Positions 38,492 to 51,683 of a stretch of DNA of 64,000 nucleotides are shown piece after piece. This stretch comes from Ichthyophthirius multifiliis. Its lineage: Eukaryota; Ciliophora; Oligohymenophorea; Hymenostomatida. The notes beneath the pieces were generated by a model. The model worked only from the letters and a program-made list of their open reading frames with translations. It was not told the DNA's origin and did not search any database. The stretch spans positions 1 through 64,000 of the forward strand of contig NW_004086059.1 of assembly GCF_000220395.1 (NCBI RefSeq), given 5' to 3'. The stretch's first letter is position 1; every line of letters starts with the position of its first letter. The translations under genes were made by a program, and so were the position numbers.

Positions 38492-40095
38492 TTATATATT
38501 TATATATATATTATTATTTTATAAATTAATATATTTTATTATTATTATTTTTAATTTATATAAAGAATTGGTACTGCTGTATGTTCATAAGATTGTAGTT
38601 TTGTTACCTTAAGTGAGTAAAGTTTTATAGAAATATTAGGAAATTATTAGGAATAATTATTAATTGAAAAAGTTAAATTTTTAAAATAGTTTAAAGTGTT
38701 TGAATTTATATAAGAAAAATAATTGAAATAACTAGTTAATTTTATGAGGATAATTTAATTTAATAAATATGATAATATTTATTTAGAAGATGATTTAGTG
38801 AAATCTATATTTTTTATAAAATTTGGAGAAATAGAAATTTCTAAAAGTTTTTGCAATAATAATTTTATTAAAGATAATAATGACCCTTAGTTTATTTTTA
38901 ATTTAAAAGAAATACATAAAATGAAAAATTAATAAGTTAAAACAGCTAAAATTGCAATTTTGGGACCTAATAATTGTTTTGGAGATTTAGAAATTTTCGA
39001 AAATTCTAAAAGAAAATATTCAGCCATATGTGTTTCTTAAAATTCTGATATTTATTTTTTCTCAAAAGATGTTTTTAATTAATTTTTTTTATTATTATTA
39101 TTATTTTTTATATAGGTTTTTTTAAATTTTATTAAACAAAATAATTGCTTGAATATATTTTTATAAGAAATAGAATAAAAGAAAAAATTTTGGGACTTAC
39201 GTATTTAATAAATATAATAATCTAATAAAGAATTTGTTTAAAAAAAAAAAATTCATTTAAATTTAAATATAATTGAATTATTAAATGAAATTAAAAAAAA
39301 TTAAATAAACTTACCTAAATCAATAAAAAATAATTAAATTTTGAATAAATATAATTAAAATATTATTAAAAACGATTAAAATATGATTTAATATAAATAA
39401 TTAAGAATCCTAAAATAATTAATATTAGATTCTTAAATTAATTATAAAAGTCCTTAAAATTAATAAAACTTACATACTAAATTTTCAACTAATACCGATA
39501 TATAATAATAAGAATTTAAAAGTTTCTTAAGATAAAAATCTTAAAAAATTAAAACTTCTTATATTAATCCTTAAGAAAAAAAATAATAACTAACTTTTGA
39601 AAATAACTTAAAAACTTAAAAAGTATTTTTTTTTTTTTTTAATTTAATAATTTAAAAATTAAAAAGAATTAATCAATTCATATTGTTGATAATAATTCAG
39701 AAGGCTTATCTCCAATAAAATCACATTAAAAGGTTTATACTTAATATGAGCAAATGTTAAATAAGATTGATAATAATAATAAAAATAATAATAAAAATAA
39801 TAATAAATCATATAATATAATGAGAATAAATTCTAAATTAAATAATGATAATAGTTTTAAAGCAAATTAAATAAACTTATTTTTAAGTTAATAAAATTTA
39901 AATAATTAAAGATAATAAAACTAACCAAATATTAACTTTAATAAAGAAAAAAATATACATATTAAAAAAGCTTTTTAAAATAAAAAAAAATTATTATGTC
40001 CAAGAAATATAAAAACCTTAAGAAATTATAGTTATGATAGTAAATTAAATTTATAAGATTTATAATAATAAATTTTGAAATTTTAGAAAAATTGA
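37480..40095 (+). CDS. Protein with two cyclic-nucleotide-binding domains, 755 aa
   Basis: Seven exons: 37480-37734, 37791-37869, 37893-38012, 38060-38146, 38173-38413, 38566-39622, 39667-40095. Two of the six introns are only 23 and 26 nt long. After an N-terminal Gln-rich coil, a first cNMP fold has KETVLYFNGQVANKFYIILKG, split from GDSFGDI and GTAVC by a ~90-residue acidic, Gln/Asn-rich insertion. A second has KYDNIYLEDDL, FFIKFGEIEIS, CFGDLEIFENSKRKYSAICV. The last 330 residues are Asn/Gln/Lys-rich and probably disordered. The Arg of the phosphate-binding cassette is present in ENSKRKYSA but poorly placed, so nucleotide binding is uncertain. There is no kinase domain. Such cNBD proteins are abundant in ciliates; a signalling role is inferred. 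Confidence 0.85.
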
Positions 40096-40442
40096 GAATT
40101 TAATAATTTTTTGAAAAAAACAAAAAAACAAAATATAATGTATATAAATAAAAATTAAATATATCAAAATATTATTTTTATTTAATAATTATTTTATATT
40201 TATATATATATATATATATACAATTTATTTTTTAAATTTATTATCTTAATATTTATTTAAATATAAAAAAATTAATCAACAAAAAAAAAGTTTCTAATGT
40301 TTTATAATTACTGAACAAAAAAATTAATATATTAAATAATTTTATATAATCTATTTTATTAAAAAGTTAAAAATTTATTTATAAAATTTTTATTTTTAAA
40401 TAATTTTGTTTTTAAAAATAAAATTTATATTTAATATATATA
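40096..40442. other. AT-rich intergenic, convergent gene ends
   Basis: A/T-rich with a short (TA)n run near 40200. Nothing else seen. Confidence 0.6.
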
Positions 40443-41248
40443 TATCATCCATATCCTAATCCATTTTTATTATTATACATTCTTTTTAATCCCTAATTAT
40501 ATTAGTTTTCTAAATCATTAATCATTTTTTCTTTTTCAGTACCGCTTTATTTAATAAACTATGTTTCTTTTTTAGGCGAAGGATTTTTCACTTCTTTTTT
40601 AATGCCCAATAATTTAAAGAATTTATTTTTATCTTGTTAATTACCATCTAATTTTCCATAAATTTAGGCTTTTTTTTAAACTTCTTAATCATCTTCAAAA
40701 CTTTTTTTATTCCATAAAAGCTTCTTTTTTTATTAAACTGTTGGTATTTCTTTTGATTTAAATCTTTCTTTTAAATTTTCATTCTTATCTTAATTATCAC
40801 TTTGTATATCTTTTTATTATTTTAAAACTTCATTTATTTTATGTTTTTAAGCTTCTTTTTTATTTTTAAAGATTAAATAATTCTAGCAATCTCCAAAATT
40901 TATTATTGTTTCATTTTTAAGGCTTATTTTTTCATTTGGATTTAATTTTTTGTTATTTATAAATGTCCCATTTTCTTAAAAAATATATAATAGATTTTTT
41001 ATTTTTTACATGAATTTAAGTCTTATAACTAAACAGAATTTTCAGAAATTATTATTTATGCATGTTTTCTAGATAATGATTCTTCTTAAATTTAAATGTC
41101 TGCTTATACAGATCTCCCTATAATATAAGTTCTATTATTTTATTATATATATATATATAAATATTTATATATATATTTACTTATTTTCCTTTAATTTCCA
41201 TTTTTTTAGTTCGTTTTAACTATCTTTATCAATTATTATTAATTTCAT
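40443..41248 (-). CDS. FHA-domain protein
   Basis: Exon 1 is 41248-41181; a 49-nt intron (41132-41180) follows; a second small intron near 40985-41020 splits the domain. An N-terminal FHA domain is complete: YIIGRSVQADIQI, ESLSRKHAQI, then after splicing DLNSQNGTFINNKKL. It therefore has the phosphothreonine-binding Gly-Arg-Ser and Ser-Arg-Lys-His residues. The ~130-residue C-terminal part is Lys/Gln-rich and ends NKNGLGYG, which hints at a minimal glycine-rich tail like that of G-patch proteins but is too short to call. Likely a nuclear phospho-reader; partner unknown. Splicing over 40985-41020 is needed to create the canonical NGTFIN block. Confidence 0.85.
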
Positions 41249-41610
41249 TTTTTATTAATAAAATGATTAAATATTTATATCTAATATTAATTTTATATTT
41301 ATAATATAATTATTTTTTTATATTATTAATACATTTAATATTAAATTTTAATATTTTTTTTTTTTTTTAAAAAAAAAATATTAATATATATGAATTTACA
41401 ATATTTTTTTTTAAATATCTAAAAATATTCATAATATAGATTAACCTTTATAATTCTTTCAAATTTTTGATACAAAATTAATTATATTTTTAAATCATAT
41501 TAAAAATTCGAAATTATTTTTTACTATATAAATAAATAGTAAAAATATCAATTTTTTATTTAAAAAACTATATATATATGTATATATTTTATTTAACAAA
41601 AATTAAATTA

Positions 41611-42172
41611 TCAATTATTTAAAACCCCACAATCAATTATAACAGCTTCTTACAAAGGAATCCCATCTTTACTTGCTATATTTTCCAGATCTTCCAAAGC
41701 ATTAAATCCTTTAATTAATTTCCCAAAAACAACATGTTTATTATCTAAATGTGGACAATCTTTAAAAGTTATAAAAAATTAACTTCCATTAGTATCTTTA
41801 CCATTATTTGCCATACTTAAAATACCTTTTATATGTTAAATATTTTTTGTTAAAAAAATAAATAATACCTCTTCCTATATGCTTTGCCTCAAAATTTTCA
41901 TCTTTAAATGTTTTTCCATAAATACTTTCACTTCCTTTACCATTATTAAATATAAAATCTCCAGTTTAAGCCATAAATTAATGAACAACTCTATGAAATT
42001 TGCATCCTTTATAATAAAGAAGTTAATTTTATTAACCTTTTTTCTAACCCGTGCATAACATTTAAAAATTACTACATGTAATAGGAGTTTGTTAACTAAA
42101 TAATTAGAAAATCATTCTTTTAGGTTTTAATTATCCAATTTATATATCAAGAAAGCATTTGTTTTACTACAT
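41611..42172 (-). CDS. Cyclophilin-type peptidyl-prolyl isomerase
   Basis: Exons 42172-41869 and 41825-41611 (43-nt intron) give 172 aa, the size of single-domain cyclophilin A. Catalytic blocks are present: [19 protein letters not shown] (catalytic Arg, Phe, Met, Gln), [35 protein letters not shown]. It catalyses cis-trans isomerisation of Xaa-Pro bonds, presumably in the cytosol, since no signal peptide or targeting sequence is visible. The position equal to Trp121 of human CypA, which contacts cyclosporin A, is His, as in Cyp40-type enzymes, so drug affinity should be lower. The first ATG after an (AT)n tract was taken as start. Confidence 0.95.
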
Positions 42173-42176
42173 TATT

Positions 42177-42225
<49 letters not shown>

Positions 42226-42726
42226 TTATATATATTTATATATATTTATATTAAATAAAAATTTTTTTTTAAATATTTTATTAATTTTTCTATATATTTG
42301 TAATATTAAAATATTAATTTATATATTTTATAATAATCTTTTTTTATTTTTGATTCAAATTCATTGTCATTTTTTTTTTTAATTTAATCTAAACATATTA
42401 CCAGTATATAAAAATTTATCTTTTTATTAAAGTAGACACGAATTATATTAATAAAATCATACTTAATTATCAATAAAAATATTTAAAGAATTTATTTTTT
42501 ATTTTCCCTTTAATTTAGATAATAGTTATTTTAAAAATATAATATTATGTTTTTTTATTTTCTCTATATCATTTACTATATTTCTCTTTTTTTTGATTGA
42601 TAACTTTAAAATATTTTTTATAAAAAAAAAAAAAACAAATTACAAATTATTAATTAATTTTTATAATCATATTTTTATAAAAAAATAATATAAAAAGAAA
42701 TTAAAAATTATATATTTAAAAATAAA
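42173..42726. other. AT-rich divergent intergenic region
   Basis: Contains (TA)n and TATATT repeats (42181-42250) and A/T filler between the divergent cyclophilin and homogentisate dioxygenase genes. It must hold both promoters, but no motif is recognisable. Confidence 0.5.
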
Positions 42727-44367
42727 ATGGATTAATCTTTGACCCTAACCCGCGACTTTAACAATCTCTAATATTAAAATGGCTACGGTAACCACCACTG
42801 TACTGAAGCTTTAGAAAACGCTCTTCCGAAAGGTTAAAACTCTCCCTAAACCTGTCCTTATAATCTCATCGCTGAATAGTTTAGTGGCACAGCCTTTACC
42901 GTTCCTCGTGCCCAAAACTAACGTTCATGGCTCTATCGTATAAAGCCTTCAGTAGTCCATACACCTTTTAAGCCTTCTTCTTCTTAAAACTATCTTTTTA
43001 TAAAAAATAATTTTTTAAATGACGAATAAATGTATACAACCCCAAATTAACTAAGATGGAAACCTCTCCCTTATAATACATAAAACCCTAAAAACTGGCT
43101 CGAGTCTTTAATTACAGTCGCAGGAGCAGGTGATCCATAATTAAAATAAGGAATAGCTATATATTTATATGCCGCAAATAAAAATATGAATAATGAAACT
43201 TTTTATAATTCTGATGGTGATTTCCTTATTGTCCCTTAAGAAGGAACACTTTACATAACTACAGAAATGGGAAAAATGGTAGTAAAATAAAGAGAAATAT
43301 GTATACTTCCTAGAGGAATAAAATTCTCTATAGATATCACATAGCCTTCAAGAGGTTATGTGTGTGAAGTATTTAAAGGACATTTTAAAATACCAGATTT
43401 AGGTAATACAAATTAAATTTTCATTTATTATTTTAATTTTTTATGTAATATTTTAAATAAATAAATAAATAACAATAAAACATATGAAATATTGGTATAT
43501 ATGCAATATTATTTATAGATATATTTAAATTAAATATATAAATATTTATATATATAATTTTCATAAACATTATTATATATATTTTTCAAAAAATTATTTC
43601 TGCAAAATTTTTTTATCATTATTTTTAATAAATATATTATATTATTAATATATAATACATATAATTTTTATTATATTTATTCTTCATATAAATTAGGTCC
43701 TATAGGTGCAAACGGATTAGCAAATCCTAGAGATTTTGAATGTCCAATAGCTTTTTATGAAAATATAGAAAAAGAATATAAACTTTTTAATAAATTTTAA
43801 GGAAAAATTTTTTAAAGTACATTAAAAAGTTCCCCTTATGATGTTGTAGCTTGGCATGGAAATTATTGTCCATATAAATATAATTTAGATAATTTTAATA
43901 CTATTAATACTGTATCTTTCGATCATCCGGATCCTTCTATTTTTACTGTGCTTACATGCCCTTCTGATGAGCCAGGAGTCGCAGTTTGTGATTTTGTTGT
44001 CTTCCCTCCGAGATGGATGGTCGCTGAAAATACTTTCAGACCTCCTTATTTCCATAGAAATATCATGAGTGAGTTTATGGGAAATATTTCGGGATAATAT
44101 GATGCTAAAGTAGGTGGATTTGGGCCTGGATGTAGTTCTTTGCATAACATTATGACTGCTCATGGACCAGAAACTGAGGTCTTTCATAAAATGAGCAATT
44201 GTGAACTTAAACCTGTTAAAATACCATATGAAAATTTAGCTTTTATGTTTGAAACATGCTATTTTATTAATACTACAAACTTTGCGATGGATGATTAGGT
44301 TTAGGTTGATTAAGATTATTTCTAATGTTGGTAAAAATTAAATGATCTGAAATTAGGAAATAAATGA
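42727..44367 (+). CDS. HGD: Homogentisate 1,2-dioxygenase
   Basis: Two exons (42727-43402, 43697-44367; 294-nt intron) give 448 aa, the usual length. Near-continuous match: [56 protein letters not shown], the iron-site region [55 protein letters not shown] and [10 protein letters not shown]. The enzyme opens the homogentisate ring to maleylacetoacetate in tyrosine/phenylalanine breakdown, using Fe(II) bound by two His and a Glu in the C-terminal cupin. No targeting peptide, so cytosolic. Exon 1 is notably C-rich at its start (CCTAACCCGCGACTTTAAC) and the 3' end is T/G-rich. No other pathway gene is nearby. Confidence 0.98.
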
Positions 44368-44510
44368 TATATTTTGATATTAATTAATTAAACAATTTGA
44401 TGTTATTTTATTTTTTCAAATACTAAATAAGTTTTTTATTTTAATTTATAAATTTTAATTTTTTTGAAAAAAAAAAAAAAATTAAATTATTTATAAAAAA
44501 AAAAAAAATA

Positions 44511-45659
44511 ATGGAAATATAATATATTGATAATCTTGATATAATCGAAAAAAATAAAGACGAAGACGAATAATATGAGATCCTAAACCCTTCCAACGTT
44601 ATATCGATTTCATTTTCGCAATCTGGAAAAACAATAGCCTTAGGGACAACCCAAGGTATTCAAATATACCATAGAGATCCCGAAAAAGACTAAATGGCTC
44701 GTTAAACTTACGAAGATTCCTAAACTAATCCATTTAAAGAATAATGTTAAATTAATTAAATATCATTATTATTTGATACATTAATATGTGCTTTAGTACG
44801 TGGAAATAATTAAAAAAGTTAAAATGATAGTGATGTATATATATGGGATAGTCGAAATAATTACATAATTTAAAAATACGAGTTTTTTCAGCCTGTTTTA
44901 AAAGTGAAATATATGAGAGAGTTTTTATTTATAGGTAGCTCTGAAAGGATAATTATATATAATATTGAATAAGATAAACCCATAAAATATATATTAAACG
45001 TATCTCAATTTATAATAAATACGGATTTTTAAAATCTTCATTTTGCCTATATTTACCAAAACTAAATCGTAGTGAATAATTTGCATTTAAATTTTACTCA
45101 ATTTATTAATTTTTCCTAAAATTCAGAAAAAAGTAATTACCTTATTTTAAATTCAGATTAGATTTTTTAAACTGATAATTAAGTTTCCTAAATTTCCATT
45201 AGCCCGAATGGATTTTATATCGCAGCATGTTCCGAAGGCGGATCGCATATTAAAATTTTCGAATCTGTAAAAGGAACTATAGTAGGAAGTTTATATAGAG
45301 GGAGAAATAAGAAAGTTATCGCAGATATGAAATTTAATGAAAATAATAGTGCTTTTGCGTTAATTAGTTATGGTTAAGGAACCGCTTAGAGTGATTATAA
45401 TGGGACTTTACATCTATTTAATATTGAGAATTTATAAAAAAACTAAGAAAGTTAGAGCAATATTAAATTCTATTTTAGAATATGGAAATAAGATTCGAAA
45501 ATTTTTGGACCTTTTATATTGTTTGAGAATAAAAAAAATGTAATTTATGTTTTTTCAGTGAGTAATAATTACTATTTTAAATAAAAGTTTGATTTTTTAA
45601 ATAATAATTAATAAAAAATCTTAGTTTTTGATAATTAGAAAATTTATTGGACTATTTGA
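44511..45659 (+). CDS. ATG18: PROPPIN (Atg18/WIPI-type WD40 protein)
   Basis: Intronless, 382 aa. The order of blades fits PROPPINs: ISISFSQSGKTIALGTTQGI near the start, DVYIWDSRNNYIIQKYEF, LKVKYMREFLFIGSSERIII, ISISPNGFYIAACSEGGSHI, then the lipid-binding loop. PROPPINs bind PI3P and PI(3,5)P2 on autophagosomes and endosomes. The FRRG signature is changed: GSLYRGRNKKVIADMKFN has YRGR where FRRG or LRRG is expected, so one of the two neighbouring arginines is shifted. Blade 5-6 spacing is normal. It may be a divergent Atg18/WIPI4-like member with altered lipid affinity. The start is the first ATG after an A-rich leader, 143 bp after the preceding stop. Confidence 0.85.
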
Positions 45660-46301
45660 TTTTTTTGTATTTTTATGTTTTTTAAGTTATGTAAGATATT
45701 ATGTATTTTTTTTCTTAAATAAAAAAATATTATAAGCAGTTTAAGGTTTTGTTTAAATAAATGGCAATTTTTTGTTAAAATAAAGAATTTAAATTATAAT
45801 AAATAAATTTAATATTATTATTATTATTTAAATTTTTAATCTATTTTTTATTTACTATTTAAAATAATTTTAAATTAATCTTTAAGCAAAACAAAAAAAG
45901 AAAAAATATGAATGAATTTATATTATTTTTATTAATGTTTTTTTTTATGAATTGGGATTAATAAAATAATATATTTTATATTTAACTCTTATATTCTTTT
46001 ATATGTTAAAAAAATAATAATACTATTTTTTAATAATTTACTTATTAAATATGGAAAATGTATTAATTAATTTATTTGAAAATTTATTTCGTATATTATA
46101 TATAGAAAAATTAAAATGTGAATCGTTTTTTGTTTTATTTTTTTCTTAAAAATATAATAATTAATAATGAAAAATAAACTATTTGAACATAATAAATATT
46201 TTTAGAATTAAATCTTAAAAAAAAAATTATATAATCAAAAAAAAATTAAATAAAAATTATAATAATTTAAAAAATAAAAAATTTGAAAATAATAAAAAAG
46301 A

Positions 46302-46346
<45 letters not shown>

Positions 46347-46454
46347 TATATATATTTATTTTTTTGTATTTACTATATGACGTTAATTAAAATAATTAAA
46401 TAAAAAATACATATATTTACAATATAATTATTAATAAAATCCAAAAAAAAAAAA
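45660..46454. other. AT-rich intergenic stretch
   Basis: A/T-rich, with a (TA)n tract at 46308-46341. No gene or structured element seen. Confidence 0.6.
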
Positions 46455-47378
46455 ATGTTTATAAAAAAATTATCAAAGACCCTCCCATAGCAAATATTTA
46501 AATTGAATGTAAATACACCTTTATTTTATTCTTCCGGTTTACCTTCTCATAAAATAAATGATTTCAATACCGACTCAACTCCTTTTGAATTTACTGACGA
46601 AAATTACTAAAAAATCGAAAAAATATTAGCAAAATATCCCAAAAAACAAAAGCGTTCAGCTGTAATGCCATTACTATATCTAGCCTAAGAATAAAATAAC
46701 AATTACGTATCATTATCGTCTATGAAAAAAATAGCTAAAATTTTAGAAATCGCAGACATGGAAGTATACGAAGTAGCGTCTTTTTACACAATGTACAATC
46801 GAGAACCTGTGGGAAAATTCCATATTTAAATTTGTGGAACTACCCCTTGTTAATTATGCGGATCTAGGGAAATTACAAAAGCAATTGAAAATTATACAGG
46901 AACTAAATTAGGTCATACATCTCCAGACATGAAATGGACTATTTAAGAAGTGGAATGTTTAGGTACATATCTATATATTTATGTACATTTCTTATATAAT
47001 ATTTTAATTTTTTATTTAAAAAAAAATAAAATATTAAATTTAAAAAATATATTTATTTATAAAGGTGCTTGTGTTAATGCTCCTATGATTTAAGTTAATA
47101 ACGAAAAAGTTTACGAAGACTTAAATACTGAAAATGTAGTCGAATTACTTAAAAAATTAGAAAATGGAACAGCTGTACCTGGACCTTAGGTTAAAAGAAA
47201 TTAGTGCGAAGGTGTTATGGGAAGAACTACTTTGAAAGAATAAAGCGTTTTACATGGAGAAATTAAATATACTCGTGATTTTGCGAAGGCTAAGTAAGAT
47301 TGGGTAGCTTAAAAAGAACTTGAAAAAGCTGAAGCTGAAAAAAAAAAAGCTGCTGCTGCTGCTTAAGCTAAGAAATGA
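46455..47378 (+). CDS. NDUFV2: Mitochondrial complex I 24 kDa subunit (NuoE-type)
   Basis: Two exons (46455-46962, 47065-47378; 102-nt intron) give 273 aa. The N-terminus [17 protein letters not shown] is a plausible mitochondrial presequence. The [2Fe-2S] N1a cluster cysteines are all visible: CGTTPC and, after splicing, CLGAC. The upstream [20 protein letters not shown] and [13 protein letters not shown] are typical of NuoE/NDUFV2. It works in the NADH-oxidising arm of complex I with the 51 kDa subunit. The C-terminus carries a ~60-residue extension ending in a Lys/Glu/Ala-rich helix ([13 protein letters not shown]) not found in bacterial NuoE. The intron interrupts between Leu and Gly of the second cysteine motif. 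Confidence 0.97.
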
Positions 47379-47665
47379 AAAAATTATTTTTTAGGAGAAA
47401 TTTTTTTTTATCTTTTTTTTTTTTTTTTTCACTTTTTTTTGTTTTTTTTTTTTTAAAAAAAATATTTTGTAAAAGAAAATCAATTTTTATTTAATATTTT
47501 TATTTTTTTTAATAAAAAAATTAATTAAATAAAGTGATTTTAATTATATTTTTGAAAAGTTTAAAGTTTCATTTATTTTTTGATTGATTAAATATTTTTA
47601 TATTATTTAATATTGTATTAAATTTATTATAACATATATTTTTTTAAATTTAAATAAAAAAAAAT

Positions 47666-47878
47666 TCATTATTTTTTTTTCTTAAGATTTTCTATCATTT
47701 AATCAACTAATTTATCTACTGTAGAAGTACATAGATATCCATCACTATCAAAAAAATTTTCGATTTTCAATTCAGCAGTAGAAAGCTGTATATATATATA
47801 TAAAAAATATATAAATAAATATATGTAAAACATAAAAAAAATTATTATATTTAAATAATTATAAACATATATATATAT

Positions 47879-47925
<47 letters not shown>

Positions 47926-48612
47926 CATAATATTTTTACATTTGTTTATGAATTATTTTTAGAAGTAATATATAATTTAAAAATATTATTCAAATTTTCA
48001 ATACTAGAACAAAATCTATAATTTTAATTATCTTCTTATACAAACTTAAAAAGTAAAAATGCATCTCCTTATACATAAGTTTCATAATATGAATATAAAT
48101 TACTGAATATAGTATATCTTTTTTTAAAATATAAAAAATCAATTAATATTAAATTAGATTAAAATAAAATTTAATACCCTATTATACCTATAACAACTAA
48201 AATCATATTTTTGGGAAAAGGAATTGGATAAAATTAGGTAATTAATAAAATTGCTAAAATTATAAGTCCTAAGCAAATCTTTTTTTTTTTTTCAATAATA
48301 TTTTAAATGATTTTTTCTTAAATAATATTTTTTACTTTTGTATCATCGTATTTATGTGAAAGCTTAACGTTTTATTTATATTTTCCTTCTTAAAAAATCT
48401 ATATTTAACATTTTATATTTATTTTTAAAAATTATAAATAATTCAATTTTTTTTATAAAAAGAAACATGTTCAATATAACTATTAAAAACATCTCTTATT
48501 AAATAAGGATCGTATTTATTTTGAGTTCTAAATTCTTTTAGTTCTATATATTTTTTTAATATGTTATTATTTATTGTCTTATTTATAAAATACGTTCAGT
48601 TTTTGATGACAT
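47666..48612 (-). CDS. SPCS2: Signal peptidase complex subunit 2 (SPC25)
   Basis: The core is clear: ICLGLIILAILLITQFYPIP and ILVVIGIIGYQIL form the membrane hairpin, followed by the lumenal/cytosolic tail that ends ...FFDSDGYLCTSTVDKLVDQM with a Lys-rich end before TGA. Introns at 47786-47939 and near 48420-48475 keep frame. SPCS2 is a non-catalytic ER subunit that links the signal peptidase to the translocon. The N-terminal exon is less certain: the ATG at 48612 (MSSKTE) is in a different frame from ILKKYIELKEF just downstream, with no clean intron seen; the start may lie elsewhere. Total length (about 230 aa) fits the family. Confidence 0.85.
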
Positions 48613-49832
48613 TAAATTGAGTAATTTGAGTTATTTTTTTAAAAAAAAAAGAATATAATTTTAATAAATTATAAAAGATATGTATTTTTATTAAAATATA
48701 ATATATATATATATATTATATATATATATATATATATATTATTTTATTTTTTATATTTAATTATATGAATTACATAAAAAATTTTATTATTTATTTATTT
48801 CATAAAAAAAAATGTATTTATATTTATTTTATTCTATATTTTTTTTAAAAAAATTAATCAGCAAAAAATATCAAAACTAATATCAAATTTTAGTTATAAT
48901 TTTATTTTCATATTTATTATATAAACATCAGCATATTATTAAAAATTAAAAATATTATATTAGTACATTTTTAAAAATATTTTTAAAAACAAAAATAATA
49001 TGTATTTTTTTATTAATCTTATTTAATTCCTATTTGAATATCAGAATTTAACTTAAAGTTAAATACTTTATTTTGATAAACTTATATTAAAAAATTGCAT
49101 TAATAAAATAATATATATATTTCTTTACAAAATTATTTATAAAATATAAATTATATTGAAATAAATAGATTTTTTTTATGAATATTTAAATTATATATAA
49201 AATTTTGATTTTAATTAAATATGAATAAAATCTTAAAATAAATTAAAATCAAAAATATTTAATTTTTAACATATAATTTATTAATTATATAAAAATAAAA
49301 TATAATAAGATATTGAATTCTTATATTTAAATAAAAAAATATAATTATTTATGTAAAAAAAATAAGTGTTTAAATTTATAAGAATTAAATTTTATTTTAA
49401 ATATATAAATATATAAATATATAATATATATATATATATATATTATATAATTAAATAATAATTATTATTATAAAGAATATTTATATAAATGAAAATAAAT
49501 AAATATTATAATCAATAAATTTGATATATTTTTAATTTTAAAAAGTTTTTATTTAAACTATAAATATAAAAAATACAAATTAATTACTAAAATACCTGTT
49601 ATACTTTTCTTACAAAAAAAAAAAATCAATAAAATTCTTAATTCAAAATAAAACTAAAAGTATAAATAAAAAGCAAAAAAAATAAAATAAACAAAGAAAG
49701 AAAGATAATCAATTAAATTTTTATAAATAATTATTATTATTATTTTTTAACTAAAAAAAAAAAAACTAAAATATAAATAAAAAAAAAAACGAAAAAAATA
49801 AATAAAAAACTTATCTATTATATAATAACTAA
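48613..49832. other. AT-rich intergenic stretch
   Basis: A/T-rich with several (TA)n runs (48699-48740, 49424-49444) and A-rich filler. No gene seen on either strand. Confidence 0.6.
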
Positions 49833-50612
49833 TCAATTATTTGAACTACTATCATCATCATCTTCCTCTTCATCATCACTAAAATTTTTTTCTTTTTTAT
49901 TTTCGCCGTCATAAATACCAACTTATTTTTACAAATCCTAAACTCTTTTGCTACAAAACAGTAATTATTATTGTAATTGCAATTTATCTCTATTTAGTTA
50001 TTCTAATTCTCTTTATAATTTATAATTCTCGCTTTTTTCTTCGTTCAATAATTATTTTAAATGTAATTAAAATTCTTTAATAAGTGGTTATATTTCTTTA
50101 ATATTATTTATATTATTATTATGAATTAAATGTTATACATTTTCTAAATCATTCTTATATTCTTAAGCTAACTATTTATAATATTTGGCTTATTTTTATA
50201 ATACAAGTAGTTATTCCTATTTAGTATTTTTAATTTTAAATTAAACAAAAAATTTAAAAATAATATTTTTTAAAAAAATAACATGTTTAAACTTGCTAGT
50301 AGATTTAACATTATCTGAAGCTGATAATTTACATTAATATCTTTCGTCATAATTTGTAAAAGTCATTGTTTTTTAATCAAAAACATCTGGAGGTTCTTAT
50401 ACTACTCCTGGACCGTAAACTATATTATCTCCAACGCTAGCTAATATGTTAGCAGCAGTCTTTGTTACATTGTCTTTTGAATTTAATAAAGATAAGCTTT
50501 TTTAATTAGTTATCATAATGTCTTTGGTCAAATAAGGACCATTATTTTATCCTAAATTTAATGAATAAAGTCCTCCTTATTTAAATGGTCTTTCTTAATT
50601 TTTTGATAACAT
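49833..50612 (-). CDS. Uncharacterised 237-aa coiled-coil protein with acidic tail
   Basis: Exons 50612-50283 and 50216-49833 (66-nt intron 50217-50282). The N-terminal 110 residues look folded: MLSKNQERPFKQGGLYSLNL, LASVGDNIVYGPGVVQEPPD and MTFTNYDERYQCK. The C-terminal half is a Gln/Leu/Glu coiled coil (LLNEEKSENYKLQRELEQLN). It ends with an Asp/Glu/Ser run (SDDEEEDDDDSSSNN). Both exon lengths are multiples of three. The fold is not recognised. An N-terminal block rich in Gly/Pro/Tyr plus a coil is common among ciliary proteins, but that remains a guess. Confidence 0.75.
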
Positions 50613-51652
50613 ATATTTTATAATATTTTAATTCAAAGTATTATTTTTTGTATAACTCTTAATTAATAAATTATTAATATAAAATAATATATAAATATAT
50701 ATATAAATATATTATATATATAAATATATTAATTTAATTAATATTTAAATATTTTTATATACACATTCATTTTTTAAAATATTTTTGTTGTTGAATTTTT
50801 AATTGCATTAATTTTTTTTTATTGTAATTTTTATTTACTCTTATAAAAATTATAATATTTAATTCTATCTTTATTATATATTTTTCTAACTTAATTAAAT
50901 ATTTTTTAAAATTATCTATAAAATAACATTTTATTTAGTATTAAAAATTATAAATATGATTTATAATTTTTTTATAAAAAATATTTAATTTTTTTTTTTA
51001 TAAATATTATTTATTTTCATATAAATTATACTTTTTATTAAATTTAAGTTTTAGAATTAGTTTTGTTTAATTTTTTCATTAATATTATAAAGTTTTCTTT
51101 TTATTAATTTTTAGTATTTAAAAAGATATAGCTTTTTTATTTTTTATTATATAAATTATTAAAATATATTTTCTTTTTAATTTTATTGCATATCATATAC
51201 ATTAATTTCTTAATGTTCTTTATAAAACTTTTTTTTTATCTTTATTATAATAATCTTGTTTTTGTTAATATGATTATTTAATTATATGTTTTTCAAATGA
51301 AGCTAATTATTAATTATATAAATTTAATGTATTTAAATAAATATGTTTTAAAATTTTTTTGTATTTTTTTAAAAAATATATGAATTTTTAATGTTTTAGT
51401 TAGTTTTTGAAATGTTATTTTTCAATACTAAATAAAAATAATAGGAATTAATTAGTTTAAAAAAAAAAGTATAAACTCAAATTATTTTTATTACAGTATT
51501 ATAAAAAATATTTATTAATATTATAAAATATAAAGAAAATAAATAAAAAAATATGTGGATTTATAATTAAAAATTGATAATTGAAATAAATAAAAAAATA
51601 TTATATAAAAAATTTATAAATTAAAAATAAAAATATATACTAAAAATATTAA

Positions 51653-51683
<31 letters not shown>

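Noticed and set aside
43885-44187. 100-aa minus-strand ORF
   Set aside because: It lies antisense to the second exon of homogentisate dioxygenase and is a shadow of that conserved frame.
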